From the NCBI GenBank assembly GCA_001414345.1, contig LLCB01000542.1, positions 1 to 24,082 on the forward strand: DNA of 24,082 nucleotides, written 5' to 3'. The number at the start of each line of letters is the position of its first letter. The stretch's first letter is position 1. This DNA comes from Hymenoscyphus infarciens. Taxonomy: Eukaryota; Ascomycota; Leotiomycetes; Helotiales; Helotiaceae. The notes under the pieces are model-generated. The model did no database searches. It had not been told where the DNA came from and saw only the letters and a program-made list of their open reading frames with translations. Of the stretch, positions 1 through 8,632 are shown one piece after another. A program made the position numbers and the translations under genes.

Positions 1-3000
1 ATAAATAAAAGTATCTCTTTAATAGAGAATACTAAATATATAGCTTATATAAAGCTAAGTTCTTCGAGAAAGCTCTTATGCTTTACTTTATCTAAAGCTT
101 TAGTAAAGCCGTCTGCTTTTTGTTCTTCGGTAGAGACGTATATAACGTCTATAATACCCTTAGTAATAAGGTTTCTTATAAAGTGATATTTCACGTTTAT
201 ATGTTTAGTATGTTCGTAAAATACAAGGTTCTTGCTTAGGTCTATAGCGCTTTTATTATTAATATATAGAGGGAACTTTACTTATTTATAAAAGTCTAAC
301 TCTTTAAGTAAAGCTATAATATATATAGCTTCTTTAGTAGCTAGATTAAGAGCTACGTATTTAGCTTTAGTAGAGCTTTGAGCTATAATAGACTGAAGCT
401 TACTACGCTAAGTAAAGGGACTACCTACTATATAGAATATATAGCCGCTAGTAGACTTTCTAGTACTAATATCTCTAGCGTGATTAGCGTCGGTAAAGCC
501 GCTTATATAAGGGGATAAGTTACTATAGTATTTAATACTATAATTAATAGTAGTATTAAGATATCTTAGAACTCTTTTAATAGCTTTAAAATAATTAGAG
601 CTAGGATTACTAGTATATCTAGCTAATCTTATAACTAAATAAGCTATATTAGGTCTAGTTCTTAGAGTAATATATAGTAAACAACCTATAATACCTTAAA
701 ATAGCTTTATATCTAATTTAGACACTTTATCTTTATTAAGTACTAGTTTTACTTTAACTATTATAGGCGTATATATAGGATTAGCTTCTTTAAAGCCGTA
801 CTTTTCTAATACTTTAGCTATATAATTACTTTAGTCTAGCTTTAGAACCCGATTATTATAAGAGTCTTTACTTATAGTAACGTTTATACCTAGATAGTCT
901 TTTATAAGTCCTAAGTCTTTAACTATAAAATGCTTTTCTAGGTCTTTAATAAGTTCTTTAGCTAATAGAATAGAAGGAGCTATTATAGCTATATCGTCTA
1001 CATATATACTAAGTATAATAGACTTCTCTCTATTAATCTAAAGACAAGATTCAGAGTTTAAAGGACTATACTTTAAGTCTTTAAGAACTTTGGTTAAAGT
1101 ATAGTACTAGATCCTAGCCGATTACTTTAAGCTATATAAAGCCTTTAAAAGTAATAGACTAGTAATACTATTACTTTCTTCTATAGAGTAGTTACTTACT
1201 TTTAAGTAAGTACCTAGTCCTTTAGAAGGCTTTATATATAGATTACTAGTATCTATAGGTCTGTAAGTAAAAGTAGATACTATATCTATCTTATATATAA
1301 TAAGACTATAAAGTATAGCTAAAGTAAAGACTAGTTTCTACAAAATCTATTTAATAACTCTAATATAAGAGTCTATATAGTCTCTTCTATAGATCTACTT
1401 AAAGCCTTTAGCTATAAATCGACTTTTTAGCTCTATATAGCTATCTTTGAGATCTTTAATCTTATAAACCCACCTAGTTTTAATAGGTATAATAGAAGAA
1501 GAAGAAGAAGAGTCTAAAAAGCTATTAGCTTTCTAAGTCTTATTAGACTCTAAAGTATTTAGCTTACTTTATATAGACTTAATCTAGTAGTCTTTATAAG
1601 GATTACTAAGACTAATAGCTTCTTTGTAAGTTTTAGGTTCTAAAATAAAACTTATAAGCTTTTTAATAGTAACTTTAGAAGTTATAGCCTTATTATTATC
1701 TTCTTTTATAAGGTTTTTACCCTCTATTTTAGAGACTAAAAGAGTAGAAGCAGCGTAGTTATAAAAGGAAGCTATATTAGCTTTTTTAGTATAGCTTCTA
1801 TTATAGTTATAGCTAATAGCTTTTCGAGGTCTTAGATTAATAGATTCCTTTATAGCCTCTTTGTCTTCGCTTTCTACTATAGGATTAATATCTTTTATAG
1901 CTTCTTCTTCTTCTAATTCTTCTATATTTATAAAAGGCTCTTTGTCTTTAGAAGGTTTATTTATAATCTCTAAAAGAGTATTATAGTCTTCTGAATCGGA
2001 ATCTAGTAGAGTACTATAGTCTTCTTTAGACTTATAGTCTTCTTTATACTCTAATTCTTCTTTAATAGTAATATCTTTAGTAGAGTCTATAGTCTTTTTA
2101 TTAAAGTTATAGACTAAATAGTTATTAGAAGAATTAAAGCCTACTAGTATACCTTTATTAGCCTTAACTCCTAGCTTTCCTAGGCTATCTTTAAGTCTTA
2201 CTTCTTTTGGCTTAAGATAATAATAAAAAGAGCCTAGTACTTTAATATAAGATATATTAGGCTTTTCTTTTAGAACAGCTTTATAAGGAGTACTCTTTAT
2301 AGTAGAGTTATAAGTCCGATTCTTTATATGAATTATAGACTTAACTAAGTAAGGCTAAAGGTATAACAGTATATTCTTTTCAGCTACTATAGCTATAAGT
2401 CTTTCTAGAATATATCTATTAAAACGCTCTAATATACTGTTCTGTTCTTAACTATAAGAGCTTATATAATTGTTATATATCCTGTTCTCTTTATAAAATA
2501 GATCCTACTTAGTACTCTTAAACTTTTTAGTATTATCTAAGTGTAATCCTTTAATAGAGATATTAAATTAATTCTTTAATAGCTTATATAGTTCTATTAA
2601 AGTATCTAAAGCCTTTGATTTAAGCTTAATAGTATAGATATAGACTAGTCTAGTCTTTTGATAAGTAAAGGTAATAAAGTAAGATTCTCCTTTATTTCTT
2701 TTAACTCTAAAAGGACTAGCTATATCTAGGTTAAAGTAAGTAAGAGAGTTACTATTACTAGGACTCTTTAAAGGTATATAGCTTACTTTCTTAGTTAGTT
2801 TACCTAGATAGTAAGGTTTATAATTATCTATAGTCTTATTAGACTTATTACTAAGCTTAAAGCTTATAGTATTATCTATAGTTTTAACTAAATACTCTAG
2901 GTTTAAGTAATTAAGTCTCTTATATAATAGAGTAAGATTTTCTTCTTTAATAGACTTATTAATACTATAAACTACTTTTTCAAGCTTACTATAGTTTATA

Positions 3001-3435
3001 GCTAGTTTAGGAAGATAATAAGCGTTGTTTTGCCAAATAGCTTTAATCTTAATATTAGCTTTATTATTACTAATATAAGTATAGTCTTTATTAAGCTTAA
3101 TATCCCAACCTTTACTAGCTAAAGAGTGAACTGAAATTAGAGTATTATTAAGGCTAGGAACGTAGTATACGTCCTTAATAAGTAGCTCTTTTCCTTTATA
3201 AGTAATAGATATATTACCTTTATCTAATAGAGGTTCTTTAATATTATTAGCTACTGTAATCGAGCTATTTAGCTCTTTAAAATCAAGAAGCTAGTCTTTA
3301 TTAGGCGTGAAGTGTTCAGTAGCTCTAGAGTCTAATACTAGTCTATTATTAGAGCTAGTAAAGCTAGCTATAGTATTATTACTATTAGTACTAGCTGATA
3401 TAATAACTCTAGGTAAAGCTTTAGAGTTATCGGAG

Positions 3436-3460
3436 TCTTTATCTTTATCTTTATCTTTAT
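3436..3460. repeat. TCTTTA hexamer microsatellite inside copia gag-pol
   Basis: About four copies of a TCTTTA unit. On the minus strand they encode alternating Lys and Asp between the zinc knuckle and the protease, so they belong to the coding sequence and are not a separate element. Confidence 0.8.
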
Positions 3461-3485
3461 TCTTCTTTTTATTCTTCTTAAAAGA

Positions 3486-3540
3486 ATTATTACTAGTATT
3501 ATTACTAGTATTTTTACTAGTATTATTACTAGTATTATTA
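3486..3540. repeat. 12-bp tandem repeat, about 4.5 copies, encoding NNTS units
   Basis: The unit attattactagt occurs at 3486, 3498, 3510 (one change) and 3522, followed by a partial copy. Read on the minus strand it gives repeated Asn-Asn-Thr-Ser, just after the gag zinc knuckle. It looks like a low-complexity linker that expanded by slippage in multiples of three codons. Confidence 0.85.
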
Positions 3541-4333
3541 GAGCTCTTTCTAAGCTCCGGGTGAAGTATAAAGCATTTACTCTTAATATGCCCCTTTTTA
3601 TTATAGTAGGTATATAGAGAGCTAGTTTTAATAGAAGCTTTATTAGCTTCTAAATCACTTCTTTGAGTTATTCTAGACTTTTTGCCTATAAGGTCGCTTA
3701 TTAAGTCGTCTAAGTCTATAGAACTAACGTCGTTTCCTATATCTTCGTACTTTCTAGATATAAAAGAATCGAAAGAGCTAGGAAGACTATTAAAGATAGT
3801 AACTAGTATAAAAGCATTAGATACTTTTTCATCTAAGCTTCTTAAGTATATAGCCGAGGACTGGATTTCGGATATATATTCTTCTATAGTACTAAAGTTA
3901 CTATAGCAGGTGTTAGTTATCTTATTATAATATCGACTTACTAGTTCTAGACTAGAGCTACTAAAGTCGGTCTTAATTTTATCCTAAAGATTAGAAGGAG
4001 AGTTAACGTCTATATATCTCTTTAAATTATTAGAAGAGATAATAGCTTATAAAGTAGCTAAAGCTTTATTACTCTTAGCCTTATAATCGTCTAGCTTATC
4101 TTCGTATTTCATAGCTAGTTCGTCTAATTTAGGCTCGTATTTACCTTCTTTTGTTTTATTATAGTATAAAGACTTCCTAGGTTCTTCAATAGTACCTAAG
4201 ATATAGAGTATAAAACCGTTTATCTTTAGATAAAGCTCGGCTTCTATAAGCTACTCTATATAATTAGAGCGGCCGATTAGCTTCTCTCTTTTAAACGAAG
4301 TAGAAGACATATTAAAAACCCCTTTTTAAAGTC

Positions 4334-4355
4334 TATATATATATATATATATATA
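4334..4355. repeat. (TA)11 microsatellite in the copia leader
   Basis: An uninterrupted TA run about 25 bases upstream of the gag ATG on the minus strand. Confidence 0.9.
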
Positions 4356-4740
4356 GATTAAAGCGTACTCTTTTAAGTACTTATTAGCTTTTTTAGTTAG
4401 AGAAGAATAGTAAGCTTTATATTCTCTTTTGAATATAAATAACTATACTATCTTTCTTTCTTACTAGGCTAACTTATCTTATATAAGAATAGGATAACCT
4501 ACGTACTAATTAAGCTATACTTAACCCTCTCTAAGGATAGCTTCTTATAAGTATAGATAATAGTAGTCTTATATAATCTAAAAGTCTACTAGAAGAGATA
4601 GCTACTTCTTACTAGCTTCTTTATATATATAAGTCTCTATATAAAGGTAGCTATAAGCCTAGGCTCCTTGGTTTAAGAAGAAGGCTATACCACCTGCTAT
4701 GAGATGACGTAATTGTATAGATATAGCTACAGATCTAAGT

Positions 4741-4781
4741 ATAAGTAGTATATATATAAGTTTTTATATATATTTACTTAT
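4741..4781. other. Imperfect AT-rich inverted repeat in the copia leader/LTR
   Basis: ATAAGTA at 4741-4747 pairs with TACTTAT at 4775-4781, and the flanking TA runs pair with a one-base bulge around a short loop. It could fold as a hairpin in the transcript, but the AT-rich background makes chance pairing likely. Confidence 0.4.
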
Positions 4782-4919
4782 ATCTCTAGCTTTACTCTCG
4801 CTAGAGCTCCTGTCTTAGAGACGTAGGACATAGATCTCTTACTAAAGACTTTACTATTAGAGGGGGTAGAGAGAGTATACTACTAAATATAACGGTATTC
4901 GGACCGGAAGTCGGTAATG

Positions 4920-4937
4920 TCACGTGATATCACGTGA
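4920..4937. promoter_or_regulatory. Perfect 18-bp palindrome holding two CACGTG boxes
   Basis: TCACGTGATATCACGTGA equals its own reverse complement and holds two CACGTG cores ten bases apart. CACGTG is the classic core bound by basic helix-loop-helix factors of the Cbf1/SREBP type. It lies in the presumed copia LTR/leader in a stretch that kept its CpA and TpG. A regulatory role is inferred. Confidence 0.6.
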
Positions 4938-5005
4938 AACGAGTTCGGCTCTAGAGACCTAAAGTTGGCTCTCTGGGCTCATAACCTATAAGAGGTTATA
5001 AACGT

Positions 5006-5041
5006 ATAGAGTAGACTACAGAGTAGGCTACAGGGTAGGTC
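5006..5041. repeat. Three imperfect tandem copies of a 12-bp unit
   Basis: The units are atagagtagact, acagagtaggct and acagggtaggtc, and a further agagtagg occurs near 5066. The repeat sits in the presumed copia LTR. Minisatellites of this kind are common in LTRs. No function can be read from it. Confidence 0.75.
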
Positions 5042-5173
5042 AGAAGTACGTAAGTTGAATCGGCACAGAGTAGGTTAGGTGATCGCTAAATCACGTTTCT
5101 AAGGAGTCGAAGTATAAGTATAAAAGACTTAGTGAATTTTTAACTTGATTTCTAACTAAAAGATAAAAGAGGG

Positions 5174-5296
5174 CTATATATACTTCTAGAGTAAATACTA
5201 GAAGCTTCTATAGCTTATAAATCAAAAGGGGTTACTAGAAGGTTCTAGGGATCACGTGTTCGCTTAACCGTAACTAAGAACGTAACCGAACCTTCT
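5174..5296 (-). promoter_or_regulatory. Presumed copia LTR promoter: three GAAnnTTC sites and a TATA box
   Basis: Reading leftward from the TGTTG start there are three inverted GAA/TTC pairs: 5288-5295 (gaaccttc), AGAAGGTTCT at 5237-5246 and AGAAGCTTCT at 5200-5209. A TATATATA box follows at 5174-5183. nGAAnnTTCn is the minimal heat-shock-factor binding unit. Their order and position upstream of a TATA box fit an LTR promoter. Regulation by heat-shock factor is inference. CACGTG at 5253-5258 lies between the sites. Confidence 0.55.
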
Positions 5297-5304
5297 AGAC
5301 AACA

Positions 5305-6106
5305 CTAGAAAGAACTAGTATAGACTAAGGTTTAAACCTAAAGCCTATTAGTAAGTAAGGTAATTATTACCTAATACTAATAATATTATTCTACTCTAAA
5401 TATACTTCTATATACCTCTTTAGTAGTAGTATTATATTTTATAGTATTATATAAAAAGGAAAAACTCTTTTTTATTAATAATAACTTTAATAATATCTTC
5501 TTTAAGCTTATTATTACTTTTTATTTTAGTTTAGATTTAGCTTAGATTTAGACTATTATAATAATATTTTTAAATAGCTAGAATTCTAGAGATCCTTTAG
5601 ATAGCTAGTAATACTAGAGTTTAGTATTTATATAAATAGCTAGTAAAAATCGTATCTTATATATTAAGAGCTCTCTTAGTATAAAGACTACTATATATAA
5701 TTTAGATAGTTACTATATAATAGTTATCTAGAAAACTCTTAAATTAGCTCTTTTATCTCTCTTCTAATTAATATTTTAATATATTTAAACTAAGAGCGAT
5801 TCTAGATCTCTTTTAAGCTTTACTTCCTAGTATAGAGCTCTCTATTAGAGAAGATAGTTAAACATCTACTAAAAGGTCTCTAACTTATACTTATATATCT
5901 AAGAATAATAAAAAGTTATAAAATAATAAAGATAAAAGTATAGCTCTTAGAAGCTAGAGAGACTAATAAGACTTTTTAAATATAGACGAGATATAGAGTA
6001 TAATATAAGCTATAGAGGCTAAAGACTAAGAAAAAGAAGAGAGGATTTTATAATAAAATAACTAAATTATATAATTAGTAGACTTAGTATAATAAATAAG
6101 TAGATA
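5305..6106 (+). mobile_element. Ty3/gypsy element A, left fragment (LTR end, leader, gag start)
   Basis: From 5391 onward this runs parallel to 8985 onward of element B, about 3,594 bases apart, including the LTR end CTATTATA at 5553-5560 and the following leader. The first 86 bases match B's LTR less clearly; a shared TAGTATAGA suggests that the LTR continues up to the copia edge. Near 5990-6095 one frame reads as a charged, Gln-rich segment that B shares, consistent with gag. The rest of A's LTR would be beyond the copia, outside the window. The fragment is interrupted at 6107-6111 by the compact LTR element. Confidence 0.72.
5391..5560 (+). repeat. 3' part of the LTR of element A
   Basis: These 170 bases align without net length change to 8985-9154, the end of the LTR of B, and finish CTATTATA, which is CTGTTACA after CpA/TpG mutation. 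Most differences look like transitions. Confidence 0.7.
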
Positions 6107-6111
6107 TCTAC
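6107..6111. repeat. Target-site duplication TCTAC, left copy
   Basis: TCTAC directly precedes the left LTR at 6112 and recurs at 8239-8243 right after the other LTR. Five bases is the usual LTR-retrotransposon duplication length. Confidence 0.85.
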
Positions 6112-6283
6112 TGTCGATATATATATTTAAAAGTAAATAGCGATTCAGATTAGTATACGTAGATACACGTGTTTCTCGCTTAAGAGCTACTTAAGTAGAC
6201 ATCGTAGCTAGCTTTATTTAGTATATACGAACGAATATATAACTCCTTTTATATTACTTTTATAACTATAAGTTATACTAATA
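6112..6283 (+). repeat. Left 172-bp LTR of the compact element
   Basis: Starts TGTCG and ends TTATACTAATA. It aligns base for base with 8067-8238. Differences are nearly all transitions; I noted one apparent transversion near the right end. It holds an ACACGTGT palindrome at 6165-6172. Confidence 0.88.
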
Positions 6284-6375
6284 CTAATTAGTAGATATAT
6301 AGATTAAAGACTTAGTTACTTTATATATTTCTACTATAGATATACTTATATAAAAGTAAATACGATATTACTAGT

Positions 6376-8066
6376 AGACTCTTCTTCGTAGATCGTAGTT
6401 CCTTCTACTATTCGATAAATAGTAAACGCTTCTTAATATAGAAAGCACTGATTACTAATACTAACCTTCTAATATTATTCTACTAACTCTCTTAACCTTC
6501 TACTATCTACTAAGATAATTTATACTCTCTAAGACACTTATTTACCTAAAACCCGAATTCTCTTTTATCTACTAAGTAAAGTATAAATAGACTTTTAATA
6601 ACTTCTATAATATCTAAATTTAATTTAAGTAATAATAATATAGCGGATATACTAACCCCGATTCTAATAATAGAAGAGACGATATATACTACTAAATAAG
6701 AAGAAAAGTATACTAAAAGAGAGAATAAAGACCTTCTTCTTTAGAATAAGTTTTAAGTAGACTTTAAGAGATAGAACTAAGATAACTTCGCTAAAATCCA
6801 CTAATCTACTACTACTAAATTATAATAAACACTTCGTAGTAGAGGTATATAAGTTAAGATAGATAGATATACTTAGGTACTATATAATACTACTACTAAA
6901 GTTAATTAAACTAAGTAGTTAGACGAAGAATTAAAAGCTATAGTAATTAATAAAGCTAGTACTAAAGTCTTTAGATCCTATTATAAATATATAGAAGAAT
7001 ACGCTAAAAGATAATAAAAGTAATAGTAATAATAACTCTAATAATAATCTCTAACTAAAAGTATTTCTCGAAATACCTAATCTAAAGCAAAGGCTAGAGA
7101 TAATACTTTATAAGTATTAACTATACTATAATAACTAATATCTTTACTAACTTTAACTTTAATTCTACTAACTAAAAAGAAGAATATAACCGATCTAGTA
7201 TAACCTCTAATTTAACCTCTAGGTCTATTATATATCGCCTAAACTTAAGATAATAGAGTTAGAAATAAGAACTATATTATATTACTACTAAGCGGTTCTA
7301 CTAAGTTTCAGTCTATAGTTATAAAATTATACTTTTTTAAAACTTCTAAAACTTCTAGAATAGCACCGGCGACTAAGGAAGTTTCTAGTATAATACTATT
7401 TAAAACGATACTATAATCTTATAAAAAAGAGAGAGCTTTTAAAGTATAGAGTAAGTAGGATATTAAACGACAACTCTTCTCTTAATATCGACTTCGTTAC
7501 TTAGAGATTTATTAAGATACTAATATCCTCTCTAGAAGCATAGACGTGCTTAATCTTAGTAAGATGTTAAATAATAGACTCTCTCTAAATAATAGACTCT
7601 CTCTCGATATCGACTTCTTTACTTAGAAATTCGCTTAAATACTAATATCCTAGAACCTCTTTTAGAACCGCTCTAGAGACGCGGACGTAGCTGACTTTAA
7701 AAGTATCTAAGGCTTTTAAGTAATTTCGAAGTATTAGACTAAGAATTAGATACTTTTATTAATAATATCGACTATATTACTCTTAAAGATATTAAAACCT
7801 TTATCTCTAATTTAAGCGATAATAGTAATAACTTCGACGTTCTTATTAAACGTCTAGAGTATAATTAGCGATAGAATAATTCTAGTAGAGAACTACTAGT
7901 ACGAAGAGGTATATACTTCGAGCTAGGTTAATATAAATAAGCTAGATATTAAGCTTATAGAATAGATAGAACGGAATAAGAGATAATAAGAGCTTCTTAT
8001 TAGTTAGATTAGATAGGAGATATTAATAGTTTTTAAGTAACTTCTATTGTTTTGAAGAAGTACTAG
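6376..8066 (+). pseudogene. Unrecognised protein of the compact LTR element
   Basis: Product not recognised. From 6376 one frame stays readable to about 7490, its stops being TAA/TAG as expected from RIP of Gln and Trp codons. From about 7608 a second frame runs to a TAG at 8064-8066 that touches the right LTR. The switch lies within a tandem duplication. The first part is rich in Lys, Gln, Thr and Ser and looks disordered, with a Gln-rich stretch near 7010-7050. The carboxy-terminal part is more compact, with a short block (FD..IK.LEY, then NN.SR.LL and YFEL) at about 7833-7926. That block recurs in gag fragment C at 23905-23805, so the protein may derive from a gag amino-terminal domain. 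The start codon is lost, and 6376 is only where I began reading. Confidence 0.55.
7485..7660 (+). repeat. Degenerate tandem duplication, period about 122 bp, with an 18-bp doublet
   Basis: A block starting atatcgacttcgttacttag at 7485 is repeated in degenerate form from 7607, with ...actaatatcct shared in both copies. An exact 18-bp unit (taaataatagactctctc) occurs twice in a row at 7568-7603. The period is not a multiple of three and coincides with the place where the reading frame changes. Confidence 0.65.
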
Positions 8067-8238
8067 TATTAGTATATATATTTAAGAGTAAATAGCGATT
8101 TAGATTAGTATACGTGAGTATACGTGCTTCTCGCTTAAGAGCTATTTAAGTAGGTATCGTAGCTAGCTTTACTCGGTATATATAAACGAATATATAACTC
8201 TTTTTATCTCGCTTTTATAACTATAAGTTATACTAATA
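8067..8238 (+). repeat. Right 172-bp LTR of the compact element
   Basis: Starts TATTAG (TG to TA by RIP) and ends TTATACTAATA. It is preceded by the short purine run gaagaag at 8054-8060, a weak polypurine-tract candidate, and by the ORF's TAG at 8064-8066. Confidence 0.88.
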
Positions 8239-8243
8239 TCTAC
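8239..8243. repeat. Target-site duplication TCTAC, right copy
   Basis: Identical to 6107-6111. Gypsy A resumes immediately after it. Confidence 0.85.
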
Positions 8244-8632
8244 TAAGTAATAATTAGAGTCTAAGTCTCTACTAACTAATTTAAACTCCTTTTTTATACT
8301 CTCTTACTATACTAGACTATTTTTAAATACGTAACTCTACTTCTAATATTCTTCTTTTATAATAATTATAATAATCTACTTTCTAACTATAATCTAAAAG
8401 CTTACTAAAAACCTAATAATCTATTATAAGTAAAATTATAGAGAAAATTTAACTTTTAAATAATAGTACTTTACTTACTTATAAGTCTTAGAAGATATTA
8501 GTATATAATAGACTTTAAATAAATACTAACTATTATTTTATACTTAAAACCTATAAAGCTCTTATTTAAGAGACGACTATAAAACTTACTAAGAACTACT
8601 TAGAGCTTTAATATAAGTTAGATATAGATAAT
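8244..8632 (+). mobile_element. Ty3/gypsy element A, right fragment (gag)
   Basis: Aligned with about 9739-10125 of element B, which encodes the gag capsid region, so this is the continuation of A beyond the compact element. Homology to B stops at 8632, exactly where B's LTR begins, which is the expected result of B inserting into A. The five bases before the LTR, ATAAT, are the candidate target duplication; the other copy would be beyond B's missing 3' end. The rest of A is not found in the window. Confidence 0.7.

Larger units (their letters stand above)
45..4310 (-). pseudogene. Copia gag-pol polyprotein, stop-riddled but in frame throughout
   Basis: One frame of 1,422 codons runs from ATG at 4310 to TAA at 45 with no frameshift. 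About 20 internal stops are all TAA or TAG, and they sit where the family has Gln or Trp, for example in the reverse transcriptase motif SLK*SARI*Y. Seen: zinc knuckle at residues 233-246 with the first two Cys now Tyr (H and last C kept); protease DSR at 327-329 in place of DSG; integrase D529, D592, E628 with exact D-35-E spacing, while the HHCC finger residues are Tyr; reverse transcriptase D1009 and YVDD with Asp 1105-1106; RNase H FTDA with Asp 1274, with a later Glu changed to Lys. An NNTS repeat and a Lys-Asp run separate knuckle and protease, and a six-Ser run precedes reverse transcriptase. Length is normal for copia. The original start is probably the ATG used here. Not functional. 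Confidence 0.93.
1..5304 (-). mobile_element. Ty1/copia LTR retrotransposon, RIP-degraded, 3' LTR outside window
   Basis: The domain order on the minus strand is gag, protease, integrase, reverse transcriptase, RNase H, which is the copia (Pseudoviridae) order and not the gypsy order. The leader and presumed 5' LTR lie to the right of gag. A TGTTG start at 5304, reading leftward, is my best guess for the LTR edge. No CA end or clear tRNA primer site could be fixed between the LTR and gag. Only 44 bases remain left of the ORF, so the polypurine tract and 3' LTR are off the window. The adjoining sequence at 5305 resembles the LTR of gypsy element A, suggesting that this copia inserted there. 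Confidence 0.88.
4311..5304 (-). repeat. Copia leader plus presumed 5' LTR
   Basis: This thousand-base stretch has no coding frame I can support. On the minus strand it would start TGTTG at 5304, then carry GAAnnTTC sites, a TATA-like box at about 5174-5183, a three-copy 12-bp repeat and a CACGTG palindrome, and then run through an AT-rich leader to the gag ATG at 4310. From about 4680 to 5304 it keeps many CpA and TpG dinucleotides, unlike the rest of the window. The inner LTR edge could not be placed. The second LTR lies outside the window, so LTR identity rests on position and content only. Confidence 0.6.
6112..8238 (+). mobile_element. Compact LTR element of 2,127 bp carrying a non-pol protein
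   Basis: Two direct repeats of exactly 172 bp bound an internal region of 1,783 bp, and TCTAC flanks both ends. The element splits the gag region of gypsy A, and A resumes at 8244 in alignment with B. LTR ends are TGTCG...CTAATA on the left, which is TG...CA after one CpA mutation. No protease, reverse transcriptase, RNase H or integrase motif was found in any frame I read, so it must move in trans. Its small size and LTRs resemble TRIM or gag-only elements of plants and fungi. It has one long, stop-riddled coding frame. Confidence 0.88.

Noticed and set aside
3307..3564. Open plus-strand frame of 85 codons, Leu/Ser-rich
   Set aside because: It lies antisense to the copia gag/protease junction. 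Its low-complexity Leu, Ser and Phe runs are the reverse of the NNTS and Lys-Asp repeats, and no independent signal supports it.
3682..3906. Open plus-strand frame of 74 codons
   Set aside because: Antisense to the copia gag capsid region, whose minus-strand frame shows recognisable gag sequence. A shadow frame.
4690..4710. Primer-binding site of the copia element near GGTGGTATAGCC (minus strand)
   Set aside because: It partly resembles the TGGTATCAGAGC site of plant copia elements but lacks several bases, and no CA LTR end lies next to it.
4645..4731. tRNA-like fold: GTAGCTATA and TATAGCTAC ends about 85 bases apart
   Set aside because: The 9-bp ends pair, but no anticodon arm, T-loop or internal promoter boxes fit. 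AGCT and TATA words are very common in this sequence.
6112..8238. DNA transposon or solo LTR pair by chance
   Set aside because: The repeats are direct, not inverted, equal in length, and flanked by an identical 5-bp duplication, which together indicate an LTR element.
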